A stretch of DNA of 64,000 nucleotides, from the NCBI RefSeq assembly GCF_015277775.1, contig NZ_CP063849.1, positions 7,083,501-7,147,500 of the forward strand. The letters are read 5' to 3'. Positions within the stretch are counted from its first letter, which is position 1. Every line of letters begins with the position of its first letter. Shown piece after piece: positions 41,554 through 51,162 of this stretch. The DNA comes from Paludibaculum fermentans (GTDB lineage Bacteria; Acidobacteriota; Terriglobia; Bryobacterales; Bryobacteraceae). The notes under the pieces were generated by a model. That model was not told where the DNA came from. It saw nothing but the letters and a program-made list of their open reading frames with translations, and searched no databases. The translations under genes were made by a program, and so were the position numbers.

Positions 41554-43047
41554 TCACGCCTTGAGAGCGTTGGGTTTGCGTTCCACTGCCTTAGGTCCGG
41601 AGGCTCCCGGAACAAAGAAGTCCTGCCATCCTAATTTGCACTCTTTGATGATTTGCAGACCATACTCACAGCGCAAAAGATCGGCCGGACCTGTATTGTT
41701 CGTACCCATCGTGAACTTGACGCCAGCGGCTTTTGCCATCTGAACGAATAGGGCGCTGGGCAGCTTATACCGGTTGTTGATCTCCATCGCTACGCCGTTC
41801 CGCGCCAAGGCCGCCACCACCTTCTTCATCCGTTCCTCAGTCCACAAGCTGGCATAGTCCTTCGCAATGGCATCCGGAAGGAACGTCGGGTTGACGTAGA
41901 TATCGACCGGTTCCTTGTCGATGATCCCCACGGCGCGATCGACCAGGGTATCCATGAACTCCTGCGGATCGGCGATCGTGCCGACTTCATCCGGCAGCCA
42001 TGTCCGCATCCGGCGACCTCGATTGTCCGTCCACGTCATGGAATCGGTGAAGACATAGTCGAAGAGCGCCGCTGTCTTACTGGAGAACATTTGCGTCCAC
42101 TCGCGGCCTTCCGCCTGCATGGCGACGAAGACCGGTTGGCCCTTCAGGCTCTCGACGAACTGGCGGGCCGTCGCGTCGTCCTGGACGGGGAAGCCCTTGC
42201 CGCAATTGACGGCGATCCCGTACATGATGCCATCCTGGCGCGACTTCTGGAGCGCCTGCTCGAGAGTGAGTCCGAGCTTCAGGTGCACATGGAAATCGAC
42301 CATGGGGATGTTGTGTGCGCCGTAGTTGATGATGTCCACGAAGGTCTGGTCCGGCGGCGGATAAGCGATCTTCGTTGTGGGGAGCTCATCGGATAACGGC
42401 CGGACACGGATGCTCTTGTACATCGCGTGGGAGCCCGGATCGTGACCCTGCAGCGCGAAAGTCCCGTGATCCAGGAACCGGCCGCGCTCGGAGCCTTCGG
42501 CAATCACGGGCGGGTTGGGCTCGTTGTAATCGACCACCAACATTCCGTTCAGCCGCACCTGTACGTTCTTCATGCGTACCGAGATGTGCAGCTTGAACCA
42601 CTCGTTGTCGGGCACAAATTGCTTGTAGACATTGCGGACCCCATAAAGGGATCCCGTCTTCTTGCGTTCCCGGTAGCTGCCCTCACCCGTCGCCGTATTG
42701 TTGACTTGGACTTCGAAGCCTTTCTGCGGAAAGCCCGTCTCCTGATAGGTGGAATGGAAATAGACGCCCGAGTTGCAGCCCGGCTTGGTCATTACCTCCG
42801 CTTCGAGCTCGAAATTCCGGAAGTCCGCACCCTTCACTGGACCCTCATAGAAAAGGTGTGAGCGTCCGCCATCGTTCGACAGCAGACCGTCAACCACCTT
42901 CCATGTCCCCTTGTTCTCACTGGCTTTCCAACCTTTGAGCGAGGAGCCGTCGAACAGGGGAAGCCAGCCGTCATCGGCGGCGGACAGTTGGCTGGCGGCA
43001 GCCAGAGAGGCGACAAAAGCGCGGCGGGAGATTTCGGAGGTCGGCAT
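41554..43047 (-). CDS. DUF1080 domain fused to a PHP/amidohydrolase-like domain, Tat-exported
   Basis: 497 residues: Tat signal (ISRRAFVASLAAAS), then a DUF1080 concanavalin-type domain (about 28-220: LFDGSSLKGWKAS, NSGVYFHSTYQE, WFKLHISVRMKN), then a second domain (about 240-480) opening MVDFHVHLK. That His-x-His in a TIM-barrel-like context is typical of PHP or amidohydrolase metal sites, with further candidate ligands near VAMQAEGRE and VEINNRYKLP. The fusion of a glycoside-acting module with a metal hydrolase is unusual. Likely periplasmic, acting on a plant- or microbe-derived saccharide conjugate. Confidence 0.8.
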   Translation of the reverse strand: MPTSEISRRAFVASLAAASQLSAADDGWLPLFDGSSLKGWKASENKGTWKVVDGLLSNDGGRSHLFYEGPVKGADFRNFELEAEVMTKPGCNSGVYFHSTYQETGFPQKGFEVQVNNTATGEGSYRERKKTGSLYGVRNVYKQFVPDNEWFKLHISVRMKNVQVRLNGMLVVDYNEPNPPVIAEGSERGRFLDHGTFALQGHDPGSHAMYKSIRVRPLSDELPTTKIAYPPPDQTFVDIINYGAHNIPMVDFHVHLKLGLTLEQALQKSRQDGIMYGIAVNCGKGFPVQDDATARQFVESLKGQPVFVAMQAEGREWTQMFSSKTAALFDYVFTDSMTWTDNRGRRMRTWLPDEVGTIADPQEFMDTLVDRAVGIIDKEPVDIYVNPTFLPDAIAKDYASLWTEERMKKVVAALARNGVAMEINNRYKLPSALFVQMAKAAGVKFTMGTNNTGPADLLRCEYGLQIIKECKLGWQDFFVPGASGPKAVERKPNALKA

Positions 43048-43106
43048 CGGGAAAGTTCTCTGCCGTCAGTATATGGCGAATGCCTCCCTGCCTGCGCAGT
43101 GTGACG

Positions 43107-43499
43107 TCAATCGGCCGCTTTCTCATGAGGCCCTGATGCGGCGCGAGTCAGTTGGCGGCCCACCACCGCCAGCAGGGGGATTCCAATCACCAGTAAGGCC
43201 GACCCGACCGCCGCGTCGTTGGTGTGCTTCGGCCGGACCGAGGCGGTTGCCGCCGCGAGGCAGAACAGCGCGAGTAGCGCGGACGCTGTCAGCAGCCACA
43301 CCAGGCGCTCACGTGCTGGCAGCGTCTGCACCGCATGCCAGTGGAGCAGCGTCGTGGCGGGCAGGCTGAGGATCAGAAACGCGTATTCAAGCCAGTAGGA
43401 GTCCTGGCGTCCCGAGGCGATATCGTGAAGCGCGCCGAACACCGCATACGCGATGCCCAGCGCGCCAAGAATGAAAAGAATGAGTCGCCCGTCGCGCAT
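43107..43499 (-). CDS. small polytopic membrane protein, unknown function
   Basis: 130 residues with four predicted membrane helices (about 5-25, 38-58, 68-88, 98-118) and short charged loops. ATG at 43499. No motif recognised. Flanked on the same strand by the DUF1080 fusion gene and the DUF2911-TPR gene, with gaps of 59 and 41 bases, so possibly co-transcribed. Confidence 0.62.
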   Translation of the reverse strand: MRDGRLILFILGALGIAYAVFGALHDIASGRQDSYWLEYAFLILSLPATTLLHWHAVQTLPARERLVWLLTASALLALFCLAAATASVRPKHTNDAAVGSALLVIGIPLLAVVGRQLTRAASGPHEKAAD

Positions 43500-43540
43500 G
43501 CCCGTAGCATATTCAGCCGCGCGCCCGGCGGCACGGCACC

Positions 43541-44656
43541 TCAGTGCGAGAGTGACTCCACCATACTCTCTAGACTCTTCCGGTTTACCTCATCGGGCGC
43601 CTGGGCAAGAGCCTTCTTCGCGTGCTCCAGCGCCTTCGGCTTGTCGCCGACCGCGGCGTAGGCGCGAGCCAGACCGACATTCACCGGCCAGACGTCGCCG
43701 TTCCGCTTCGCGTTCAGCTGGAACACTTCCAGCGCCTCCTGGTTCTTCTTGTCGTTCAGCAACTGCCGGCCATACTGGTGGATCAGCAGGGGTGTGGCGG
43801 TGGGATGGTTCAGCGCTGTCAACATGATCTCCTTGGCCTCGGCTTCCCGGTTCAGCTTCGACAGAACCTGGGCCTTGGTGCTGAGTGTTAGGAAATTCGC
43901 TTGCCCCACATAGCGCATGTTGATCGCGGCATCGGCCCACTTCAATGCCTGTTCCAGGTGGGTGTTCTCGGCCAGGCAGAACTGGACGGCGGAAATATAG
44001 CCCTCGTGGCTGAAACCCGGAGTGGTGGTGAGTTCCTTCTCCAGGTGAGAGATGTAGATGTCGTTCGCATTCGGCACTTGAATCGTCCAACCGACGGACA
44101 GATCTTCCCACTGGAGTTCCGCCGTGGCTTGCGCGGGCTTGCGGCCCGTGAACTCATAGGTGAGCCATTCGCGATAGTCATGCTTCTGGGGTTTCACGCT
44201 GACTCGCAAAGCGTCCTTGCCCTCTTCGTAAAAGAAACTGCCCCAGGCATCGGAATTCTTGGACAGAATGAGGGTCCACTCTTCCGGGCCCGCCAGCATG
44301 TGCAGCCCGTAGCGCCCGGCAGTCAGCAGCTTGCCCTCGATCATCACATCGTTCGATACCGTGAAGACCGTGTTCTCGTTGGCGCCGGCGCGCCACGGCC
44401 CGGGATTGCCGCTACCAAACCCCAGGTTGGTCATGCCGTAGGGAACCAGTTTGCCCCAGATCTGTCCACGCCGGTCTTTGCCATCCGGGCCATGCACGGC
44501 GGGGCTGGAGTACTCGATACTGACCTTCACCGGGCCGATAAACTGGATGACCGCTGCTTTCTGATTGTTACCGCTCGGGGGCAGTGTCAGGCCCGGATAT
44601 TGGGCCCAGGCAGCCGCGGCCAGAGCAAGTGGGAGAGAGAATCTGAGCATTCGCAT
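43541..44656 (-). CDS. DUF2911 secreted protein with TPR-like C-terminus
   Basis: 371 residues: signal peptide (LPLALAAAAWA-QY), a DUF2911 domain (about 25-180; VSIEYSSPAVHGP.GKDRRGQIWG, WRAGANENTVF, AGRYGLHMLAG) and a C-terminal helical-repeat region (about 215-360) resembling TPRs (ALKWADAAINM, EALEVFQLNAKRNG, VGLARAYAAVGD). DUF2911 proteins are exported and of unknown function. Starts at 44656 and 44650 are both ATG; the signal peptide is kept by either. Confidence 0.82.
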   Translation of the reverse strand: MRMLRFSLPLALAAAAWAQYPGLTLPPSGNNQKAAVIQFIGPVKVSIEYSSPAVHGPDGKDRRGQIWGKLVPYGMTNLGFGSGNPGPWRAGANENTVFTVSNDVMIEGKLLTAGRYGLHMLAGPEEWTLILSKNSDAWGSFFYEEGKDALRVSVKPQKHDYREWLTYEFTGRKPAQATAELQWEDLSVGWTIQVPNANDIYISHLEKELTTTPGFSHEGYISAVQFCLAENTHLEQALKWADAAINMRYVGQANFLTLSTKAQVLSKLNREAEAKEIMLTALNHPTATPLLIHQYGRQLLNDKKNQEALEVFQLNAKRNGDVWPVNVGLARAYAAVGDKPKALEHAKKALAQAPDEVNRKSLESMVESLSH

Positions 44657-44765
44657 CAGTGTCGTCAGACGCGAAGGCAAGGGAAGGGTATCTGGCGGGG
44701 AGGAAGAGTTTGCAGCGGGCAGGGAAGGGGGCGGGAGCGTGCCCCCTCACGCATGTGGACGACTT

Positions 44766-45605
44766 CTAGCCGTGCAGCTTCTGGAACGATTCCAGACAAC
44801 GCTGCGCTGTCTCGATGGAAGAGAAGCGGCTGCCTTCCTGCTCCACCAGGTAGTACTCGATGCCGCCCTTCTTTTCAGCGGCCTCGAAAATCTTCTTCCA
44901 GGGCGCCACGCCTTCGCCAAACAGCACCTTGTAGCCGAGTTCCTTGTCCGGAGACCAGTCCTTGCAGTGGATGCAGTTGATACGGCCCGGATTCTGATTG
45001 ATCCACAGGACTGGATCGGAGCCGGCTTCGATACAGGTGCCGATGTCCAACTGCAGCATCAACGTTTTGGGCGTCTCCTTCGCCAGAATCTCGATGGGCC
45101 GCGTTCCCTCCAACGGCTTAAACTCCGTCTGGTGGTTGTGGTAACCCCCGCGGATACCGGCCTTCATGAACTTCTCATGGCCTTGGGAAAGCGCGGCTGC
45201 GACCTTCTTCCAGCCGTCCAGCCCTTCCACTTTTCCGGAACTCGCCATCACAATAAACTTGCTGCCGATGATCGTATTCAGCTCGATGGCTTTGTCTACA
45301 TTCTCCGGTGCGAATGAACTTGCGCTGTTATGCGTGGAGAACGCCTTGATATTCAGGTCGTCGAGCAACTTGCGGACGTCCTTGGCCTGGGCCGTGGTCC
45401 AGGAGAAGTAGGGGGAGAAAAACTCGACCCCCTGATAGCCAAGCTTGCCGACCTGACGGACCGTGTCCATCATGTCCTTTGCCAGCATGTCGCGAACGGA
45501 GAACAACTCCAAACCTACTGGGATCTTCTTGCCTTTAGCCGAAACAACGGTGGCGGCCGCTGCCGTTGCCAGGAAGGAACGACGAGAAAGCGTTGAACGT
45601 AGCAT
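44766..45605 (-). CDS. Tat-exported sugar phosphate isomerase/epimerase-like TIM barrel
   Basis: 279 residues: Tat signal (LSRRSFLATAAAATVVSA) and a xylose-isomerase-type barrel. Blocks: VGLELFSVR, YQGVEFFSPY, GGYHNHQTEF (likely metal His and Glu), LMLQLDIGTC, NCIHCKDW and YYLVEQEG. Paralogous to the protein at 20953-21801. Probably acts on sugars or sugar acids in the periplasm, fitting the DUF1080 and AGE-epimerase genes in the region. ATG at 45605 is preferred over an upstream TTG. Confidence 0.84.
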   Translation of the reverse strand: MLRSTLSRRSFLATAAAATVVSAKGKKIPVGLELFSVRDMLAKDMMDTVRQVGKLGYQGVEFFSPYFSWTTAQAKDVRKLLDDLNIKAFSTHNSASSFAPENVDKAIELNTIIGSKFIVMASSGKVEGLDGWKKVAAALSQGHEKFMKAGIRGGYHNHQTEFKPLEGTRPIEILAKETPKTLMLQLDIGTCIEAGSDPVLWINQNPGRINCIHCKDWSPDKELGYKVLFGEGVAPWKKIFEAAEKKGGIEYYLVEQEGSRFSSIETAQRCLESFQKLHG

Positions 45606-45618
45606 CGTGGGCAAGATA

Positions 45619-46392
45619 TCACACTCGCCCAGGCTGGATCACTGTTGCGATGTCGCGGGCCACGGCCTGCAAATCCCTCTGCTCCACCAGTTCCGAGAAG
45701 ATCTGCTCCAGCGAAGACAGATGCATGAGGTCCCTCAGGCGTTCGACAGAGTCGTTGGCCATGATGCGGCCCTTGTAGATGATGACAACCCGCTCGCAGA
45801 CGCGCTCCACCACTTCCAACACGTGAGAGATGTAGAGGATCATCTTCCCCTGGCGCGCCAGTTCGTCCAGCAGATGCTTGAACAACTGCGCCGAGGTCAC
45901 GTCCATACCCGAAAGCGGTTCATCCAGGATGAGGAGGTCAGGGTTGTGCATCAGCGCCGCGGAAATCAGGATCCTTTGGCGCATGCCCTTGGAGTAGGTG
46001 GAGATCGCGCCGTGCCGGAAGGCGTGCAAGGAGAACAGCTCCAGCAGGTCGTTGGCGCGCTGCTCGACCTCTCGTTCCCGTAACCCGCGCAGACGGCCGA
46101 TGAGGCGGAGGTATTCGAGCCCTGTCAGGTAAGAGTACAGGATCGCCTCTTCCGGCACATACCCCAGGCGTCGTTTGAATCCGGTCCAGTCCGTGCTGAT
46201 GTCGCGGCCGTCCAGCAGGACTTTGCCTGCACTGGGCGCCAGCAGTCCCGTGATCATCTTGACCGTTGTCGACTTGCCTGAGCCGTTAGGCCCCAGGTAT
46301 CCGGTGACCTCGCCCGGCAGCACCTGGAAGCTCACATCATCAACAACGGCATTGTTGCGGTAGTACTTCGTGAGTCCGGCCAGTTCCAGCAT
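45619..46392 (-). CDS. ABC transporter ATP-binding protein (exporter type)
   Basis: 257 residues with Walker A GPNGSGKST, Q-loop region, signature YSKGMRQRI (degenerate LSGGQ), Walker B LLILDEPLSGMD and H-loop region ISHVLEVVE. The closest remembered relatives energise ABC-2-type permeases. The permease follows directly upstream in transcription order (stop 15 bases before this ATG), so the pair should form one transporter. Substrate unknown. Confidence 0.9.
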   Translation of the reverse strand: MLELAGLTKYYRNNAVVDDVSFQVLPGEVTGYLGPNGSGKSTTVKMITGLLAPSAGKVLLDGRDISTDWTGFKRRLGYVPEEAILYSYLTGLEYLRLIGRLRGLREREVEQRANDLLELFSLHAFRHGAISTYSKGMRQRILISAALMHNPDLLILDEPLSGMDVTSAQLFKHLLDELARQGKMILYISHVLEVVERVCERVVIIYKGRIMANDSVERLRDLMHLSSLEQIFSELVEQRDLQAVARDIATVIQPGRV

Positions 46393-46407
46393 GACGACCC
46401 TCCCGCG

Positions 46408-48138
46408 CTAGCGAATGACCAAGCCAAGGGTGTGAATCGAGCCCTCATCGATGTCTTCATAGTTGACGTTCGTGGTCTCTTTCAGCAGGGTCTGCCGCCA
46501 GATCCCCAGCAGGATGAGGACCGTCGCCACCGTCCCGTAGAAGATCAGGGTAGCCGGCACTGAGCCGTACATCCAGACCTCCAGCCGCGCCATCCATTCG
46601 CTGTAGGTGGTGAAGCCGAGGACATAGATCACCAGCAGGCCGACCAGGTTCACTTTCCCCGGATAGAACGAGCAGGTGAACGGCACCTTGCGGTAGCTGA
46701 GGAACAGTAGTTCCAGGATCACGACAGAGAGCGTCAGGCCGTACGCCAGATGGTAAACCGCCTGGCGCCACGGGAAGTAGCGGAACTCCATCACAGCGAA
46801 GGCGGCGAACATGGGCACGATCGCGCAGAGCACGATCCACTTGCGGGTGGCCCGCAGGCAGGGCTTTGCGATCTGCGCGTCCGTCATCTGGAACAGCCAG
46901 TTGGCGGTGAGCTCCGACGGGAAGTTGAACGCGGCCCGCAGTCCCGAGACCAGGATGAAAGAGAGCACGAGCGGCAGTTGCAGCTTGCCGTTCCGGCCCA
47001 CCGTGAAGTGAAAGAAGGCGAGTGCCGCACCCAGGCCGCCATACATGGCGAGGAACAGCCTGTGCTTCGGGCTGCGCGCAATGGTCTCGCTGATGAAATG
47101 GAATACGGCCCTCTCCACGGCTCCGGTCAGGACGAACCGGTTCAGGAGACCATCGAGAGTCCTCCGCACGAATCCTGGACCGCTGGGGCTAGGCTCCGGG
47201 GCCTCCACCACGCGCCTTACCTGCAGCCGGTAAGCAGGCAGGTAGGTGACCGCAAACAGCAGCAGGACGACGCCAAGGGCCTGCAGGGCGCCCGGCCCCA
47301 TCTCGCGAAACGCCTGATTCCTGGTGGCTGGGCTCAACCATTCGTAGAGGCCCGTGAACCACACGCTGGGCAGGCAATAAAGAATCCAATGCCGCGACGT
47401 CACCAGCATCCGGGTGCTCATCCCGATGAACGGCGTCACCACCAGCAGCAGGACGAACAGGCCCATCAGCAGCGTTTGCAGGAGTACCGAGAGCCGCCGC
47501 AACAGCCAGCCGCTGAACAGGACGACGAGCGCGCCCCGCATTACGGCCACGGTCAGGGCCATGAATAGTCCAGCCGAGCCAACTACGAAGATGTGCCTGG
47601 CCCAGTTGTCGACAAGCCCGCCTCGGCTCTCGATGCCGGGCCAGAACAGGGTGCCGAACAGATTCACGTCCACCAGGAAAATGCTCATGAGCAGGGCGAT
47701 GGCCATCAGCTTGGCCGTGAACATCTGGAGCCGCTTCAGCGGCAGAGGAGTCAGGATCTGGTAATCGCGGCGGTCCGGGAACAGGGCGTCCCACTCGAAG
47801 ACGAGGATGAACCCCATCACGAGCATCGACAGCGAGACAAACATGTGCCGCAATGTGACGAGCGACCAACCCGTCATCCCGAACGGCCGGAAGAGCAACA
47901 CGAAAAAGGCACTGGGCGCCGCAAGAATTCCCAGCAGTTGAGCCAGGCTCGCCATGGGATCCCCCTGAGGCGAGAGGGCTTCCTTGTCGAAAAAGCGCCC
48001 GAAGAAATGCGCCACCAGGACAGCGTGAGTGTTGGCCGTTTTCGCTCCGTCGTCCGCCATCCGCTTGCCCGCCTCGGATTGGAGCAACTTCTGCACGCTG
48101 GTATAGACGCCGGTTGACTCCGGTTGTTCCCGGCCCAA
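46408..48138 (-). CDS. ABC-2-type permease of the adjacent transporter
   Basis: About 576 residues with roughly twelve hydrophobic segments, starting near ASLAQLLGILAAPSAFFVLLF and ending before the last 40 cytoplasmic residues. Length and helix number are larger than a simple ABC-2 permease, suggesting two fused six-helix halves. The TTG at 48138 lacks a clear ribosome binding site, and an ATG at 48060 is an alternative that keeps all helices. It couples to the ATPase gene 15 bases downstream. Confidence 0.75.
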   Translation of the reverse strand: MGREQPESTGVYTSVQKLLQSEAGKRMADDGAKTANTHAVLVAHFFGRFFDKEALSPQGDPMASLAQLLGILAAPSAFFVLLFRPFGMTGWSLVTLRHMFVSLSMLVMGFILVFEWDALFPDRRDYQILTPLPLKRLQMFTAKLMAIALLMSIFLVDVNLFGTLFWPGIESRGGLVDNWARHIFVVGSAGLFMALTVAVMRGALVVLFSGWLLRRLSVLLQTLLMGLFVLLLVVTPFIGMSTRMLVTSRHWILYCLPSVWFTGLYEWLSPATRNQAFREMGPGALQALGVVLLLFAVTYLPAYRLQVRRVVEAPEPSPSGPGFVRRTLDGLLNRFVLTGAVERAVFHFISETIARSPKHRLFLAMYGGLGAALAFFHFTVGRNGKLQLPLVLSFILVSGLRAAFNFPSELTANWLFQMTDAQIAKPCLRATRKWIVLCAIVPMFAAFAVMEFRYFPWRQAVYHLAYGLTLSVVILELLFLSYRKVPFTCSFYPGKVNLVGLLVIYVLGFTTYSEWMARLEVWMYGSVPATLIFYGTVATVLILLGIWRQTLLKETTNVNYEDIDEGSIHTLGLVIR

Positions 48139-48176
48139 ATCTTCAGGAATACGGCTTGGTCAGGGCGGGATCGCGC

Positions 48177-49079
48177 TCAGGCAGGGATGTCGGTCGGCCA
48201 GTTGCGGAGCACTTCGTTGCGATTGACGGCGGATTTCCAGCGCCGGTTCAGGCGGCCCGCAACATCCGGCCGGTCGTGCAGAACGTGGCCCAGGCCGAGT
48301 TGCAGATGCGGCTGCTCCACTTCGTCCTCATAACTCAGGCGGCTCTCGATCTCATGCCAGTGATTGGTGAGACCGCCTGTATCCAGCAGGACGATGCGGT
48401 CGCCGGTCACGCCGTAATTCTTGAGATGTGAGTCGATCGAGAACACACCGTGCTGCCAGCCTTGGCGGCGCGTCTCCAGCAGGCGGGCCAGCCACCGTTC
48501 CATCTCCTCATATCGCCCGGCTGCCGCCAGTTCATTCAGCCGCTGGTAGAGCGTGGACTCCACTCGTTCCGTTGCTTCGGAAATCGTAAGCCAGCCCGGC
48601 CAGCCACCTACACGGACTTTGGCCGGCGGGAAGGTCACCACTTCCGGCATCAACTCGGTCCCGGCCAGGCGCTGCCGGGCCAAACCCTCGCCGCGCCGGT
48701 CCCGCTTTCGATAGATTCGCCACATCTCACCAGCGTGGGATGTGAACCACACACCGCTTGGCACCACCAGCACCAGGGCGTGGACAATGTATCGCAGCAG
48801 GCGGATCTGGCGCGAGGGATGCTCCAGCAGCCGTCGTGCGAAATCGCCTGGCGTGTGGCGTTCCAGGCTGCGAACGAGTTTCCAGACAACAATCAACGCC
48901 AGGATCTCAGATGGTGTGCGCTCACGTTTGACAACCCACTGCTGGGACGCATACACCACTTTGCCGATGCCCTCGCCGAGCCTTACAAGCGTTTGATTGG
49001 TCAACTCCTGCGGTGCCCGGGGCAGCACTCTTGGTTTCCCCGCGCGGCTTTCTACTTCAGCTCGACGCGACATAGCCAT
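48177..49079 (-). CDS. protein-kinase-like / LPS-kinase-like fold protein
   Basis: 300 residues. A Gly-containing N-terminal loop (VRLGEGIGKVVY) is followed by WVVKRE (possible ATP-site Lys). A catalytic-loop-like GVFSIDSHLKNYG (the D....N pattern of kinases) is followed after a strand by IVLLDTGGL, resembling the DFG metal Asp. Together they suggest the protein-kinase-like superfamily that includes WaaP/RdoA, APH and KdoK-type enzymes. No signal peptide. It lies immediately upstream of the ABC permease on the same strand, so envelope-related phosphorylation is plausible but unproven. Confidence 0.6.
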   Translation of the reverse strand: MAMSRRAEVESRAGKPRVLPRAPQELTNQTLVRLGEGIGKVVYASQQWVVKRERTPSEILALIVVWKLVRSLERHTPGDFARRLLEHPSRQIRLLRYIVHALVLVVPSGVWFTSHAGEMWRIYRKRDRRGEGLARQRLAGTELMPEVVTFPPAKVRVGGWPGWLTISEATERVESTLYQRLNELAAAGRYEEMERWLARLLETRRQGWQHGVFSIDSHLKNYGVTGDRIVLLDTGGLTNHWHEIESRLSYEDEVEQPHLQLGLGHVLHDRPDVAGRLNRRWKSAVNRNEVLRNWPTDIPA

Positions 49080-49203
49080 CCTTGTCCTATCACGGTTTCA
49101 CCCGTTTGGGAATCCCCGACGCAAGATAGCGGTGCACCGGCGACGGCTGGCCGGTGCTCCGCGTACTCTTGGTCGGCGAGTCGTGGAACCGTCTCTCCGT
49201 TGG

Positions 49204-49854
49204 CTAGGCCAGCGTCTTGATCCGGATGTTCCGGAACTCCACCTTTGAGCCATGGCCCAGGAATCCGACGTGCCCGCTCTTGCGCAGCAGTCCGGGGTGC
49301 TTCTTCAGGACCTCGGGGTCTTTCACAGTAGCCAGGTCCACATCTGTGATGACGGTGCCGTTGAGCGTGACCTTGATCTTCGTCCCCTTGGCCATGATCT
49401 CTTCGGTATTCCACACACCGTTTCGCTTCACAAATCCGTGCTTGGCGGCGAACACGCCGTAGACCGAGCCGGTGTACTGCTCCGGTTTGATGGGCTCCTT
49501 GCCGTGGTACATGGCTGATTCTTCATCGAGGATCTGAATCTCCATGCCAACGTAAGCGGCGTCACCCTCGAGCGGTGCTCGGATGCCCACGCCGTTGTTG
49601 CTGCCTTCCCACACACGCCATTCCAGCCTCAGGATGAAGTCGGAGTACTCTTTCTCGGTGAAGAGGTTCCCGCCGCCTTCCTTTGGGCATTCGATCACCC
49701 CGTCCGTCACCACATAGCCCGGACCGCGGCCATGCACGAGAGTCCAGCCATCCAGGTTCTTACCGTTAAACAGCGGCGTAAAGCCGGTTTCTTCCTGTGC
49801 GAGCGCGACAGGCGCTGCCGCTAGAGCAGCGAGGAGTGCGCGTCTGGTGGTCAT
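49204..49854 (-). CDS. DUF1080 (3-keto-disaccharide hydrolase-like) secreted protein
   Basis: 216 residues: Tat-like signal ([18 protein letters not shown]), then DUF1080 blocks [38 protein letters not shown] and [18 protein letters not shown]. The ATG at 49854 has ttcaggaa upstream and overlaps the stop of the AGE epimerase gene (atga), so these two are one transcriptional unit that probably works on the same oligosaccharide. Confidence 0.85.
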   Translation of the reverse strand: MTTRRALLAALAAAPVALAQEETGFTPLFNGKNLDGWTLVHGRGPGYVVTDGVIECPKEGGGNLFTEKEYSDFILRLEWRVWEGSNNGVGIRAPLEGDAAYVGMEIQILDEESAMYHGKEPIKPEQYTGSVYGVFAAKHGFVKRNGVWNTEEIMAKGTKIKVTLNGTVITDVDLATVKDPEVLKKHPGLLRKSGHVGFLGHGSKVEFRNIRIKTLA

Positions 49855-51137
49855 TTTTGTTCCTGAAGTCCTTTGAGTAGTTGGATGCATTCAATCATTG
49901 CCCGGCCGTTGTGGTAACCGGCCTTCCAGGTATTGGCCTTGTCGCCCGAGGACTCGAGCCGTTCACTCACCGATGGCCACCATTCTCCATGCACCCAGTC
50001 GATCTGGTGGCGGTTGGTGAAAACCCATGTCTTCTCGAAGATACCCCAATACAGAGGGTCGTTGGTCAATTTGAACATTGTCAGCGCGCTGACTAACGCT
50101 TCCGCTTCCACCCACCACGTCTTGCTGCGCGCCGTGGCAGGCTGCAGGAATGGCCCCCAGTCCCAGAACCCGCCGTCCTTCTCATCCCAGCCATATTTGA
50201 GCGAATAGGCGAAATTGCTACGGAACAGGTCCATCATCGGCGCCACCGGGACACGAGCCGTCTCGGCTGCGTCCACCAGTAGCCAGATGTTTTCCAGGTC
50301 GTGCCCATAGCTGGCGCGCGCTCCGCCGCCTTCGCGGATCGGCGTCCAATCCAGCTTGTACTGGTCGCTGCACGAGCCCACATCCTTGCGCACCACGGCG
50401 TTGCTCTCGATCATCATTAATTCCAACAGCCGCTCTCGCGCCAGGGGTAACTGGGACGCCCGGTAGAACGTCGTCATCGCCTCCATCAGGTGCAGGTGTG
50501 TGTTCATCAGCTTCACACTGCTGTCCACGCCCATGTAACCCTGCTCGCCTAAGGGCGACGGAGTCCAGTCTTCTTCAAAGGTCTCCCGGTAGCCGCCGTA
50601 CTTTGCGTCGTGCGCCTTCTTCTCGAACAGGTCGAAAACCTTTGTGGCAAAGGCGAGAACGTCCTTGCGCCCGGACGCCTGCGCATACTCGCTGATGGCG
50701 TACAGCGCAAACGACTCGCCGTACATGTGCTTCTTCGGGCGCAACTTCTTCTCGCCCGTCACGTCGACTTCCCAATAGAAGCCGCCGTTCTTCGCATCCC
50801 ACATCTTTGTCGTCAGGAACTGGTAGCCATGCTCGGCCGCCGCCAGCATCTGCTTTCGGTCGCCATAACCCGCCCGGGCGGCGCGCGCGAACAGCCAGAC
50901 CATGCGCGACTGCGTCACGATCATCTTTGGCGCATCGCCCTTCGGCTTCCCCTCCGGACCGTGGTTGATAGTGTAGCCTCCGTGCTTGCGGTCCAGGGAC
51001 TGGGGATACCAGAAGCCCAGGATGTTCTCGCGCAGCGCCTTCTCCATCGGTGCGGCCACCGCTGCCGGAGTCAGGCTTTGGGCGGCCACCGGCCCCAGAA
51101 CAGCACACATCGCGAGAAGACAGCCCACTACATTCAT
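49851..51137 (-). CDS. AGE-family epimerase/isomerase (N-acylglucosamine 2-epimerase-like), secreted
   Basis: 428 residues: signal peptide ([15 protein letters not shown]) and an alpha6/alpha6-barrel of the AGE type. Blocks such as [57 protein letters not shown] and [14 protein letters not shown] carry the conserved His and Glu residues seen in cellobiose 2-epimerases and AGE. It probably interconverts the 2-epimers of disaccharides or mannose/glucose. ATG 51137 chosen for the signal peptide. Divergent from the EEP gene by 25 bases. Confidence 0.87.
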   Translation of the reverse strand: MNVVGCLLAMCAVLGPVAAQSLTPAAVAAPMEKALRENILGFWYPQSLDRKHGGYTINHGPEGKPKGDAPKMIVTQSRMVWLFARAARAGYGDRKQMLAAAEHGYQFLTTKMWDAKNGGFYWEVDVTGEKKLRPKKHMYGESFALYAISEYAQASGRKDVLAFATKVFDLFEKKAHDAKYGGYRETFEEDWTPSPLGEQGYMGVDSSVKLMNTHLHLMEAMTTFYRASQLPLARERLLELMMIESNAVVRKDVGSCSDQYKLDWTPIREGGGARASYGHDLENIWLLVDAAETARVPVAPMMDLFRSNFAYSLKYGWDEKDGGFWDWGPFLQPATARSKTWWVEAEALVSALTMFKLTNDPLYWGIFEKTWVFTNRHQIDWVHGEWWPSVSERLESSGDKANTWKAGYHNGRAMIECIQLLKGLQEQK

Positions 51138-51162
51138 GCGTGCGATTGTATAACGTAAGGGC

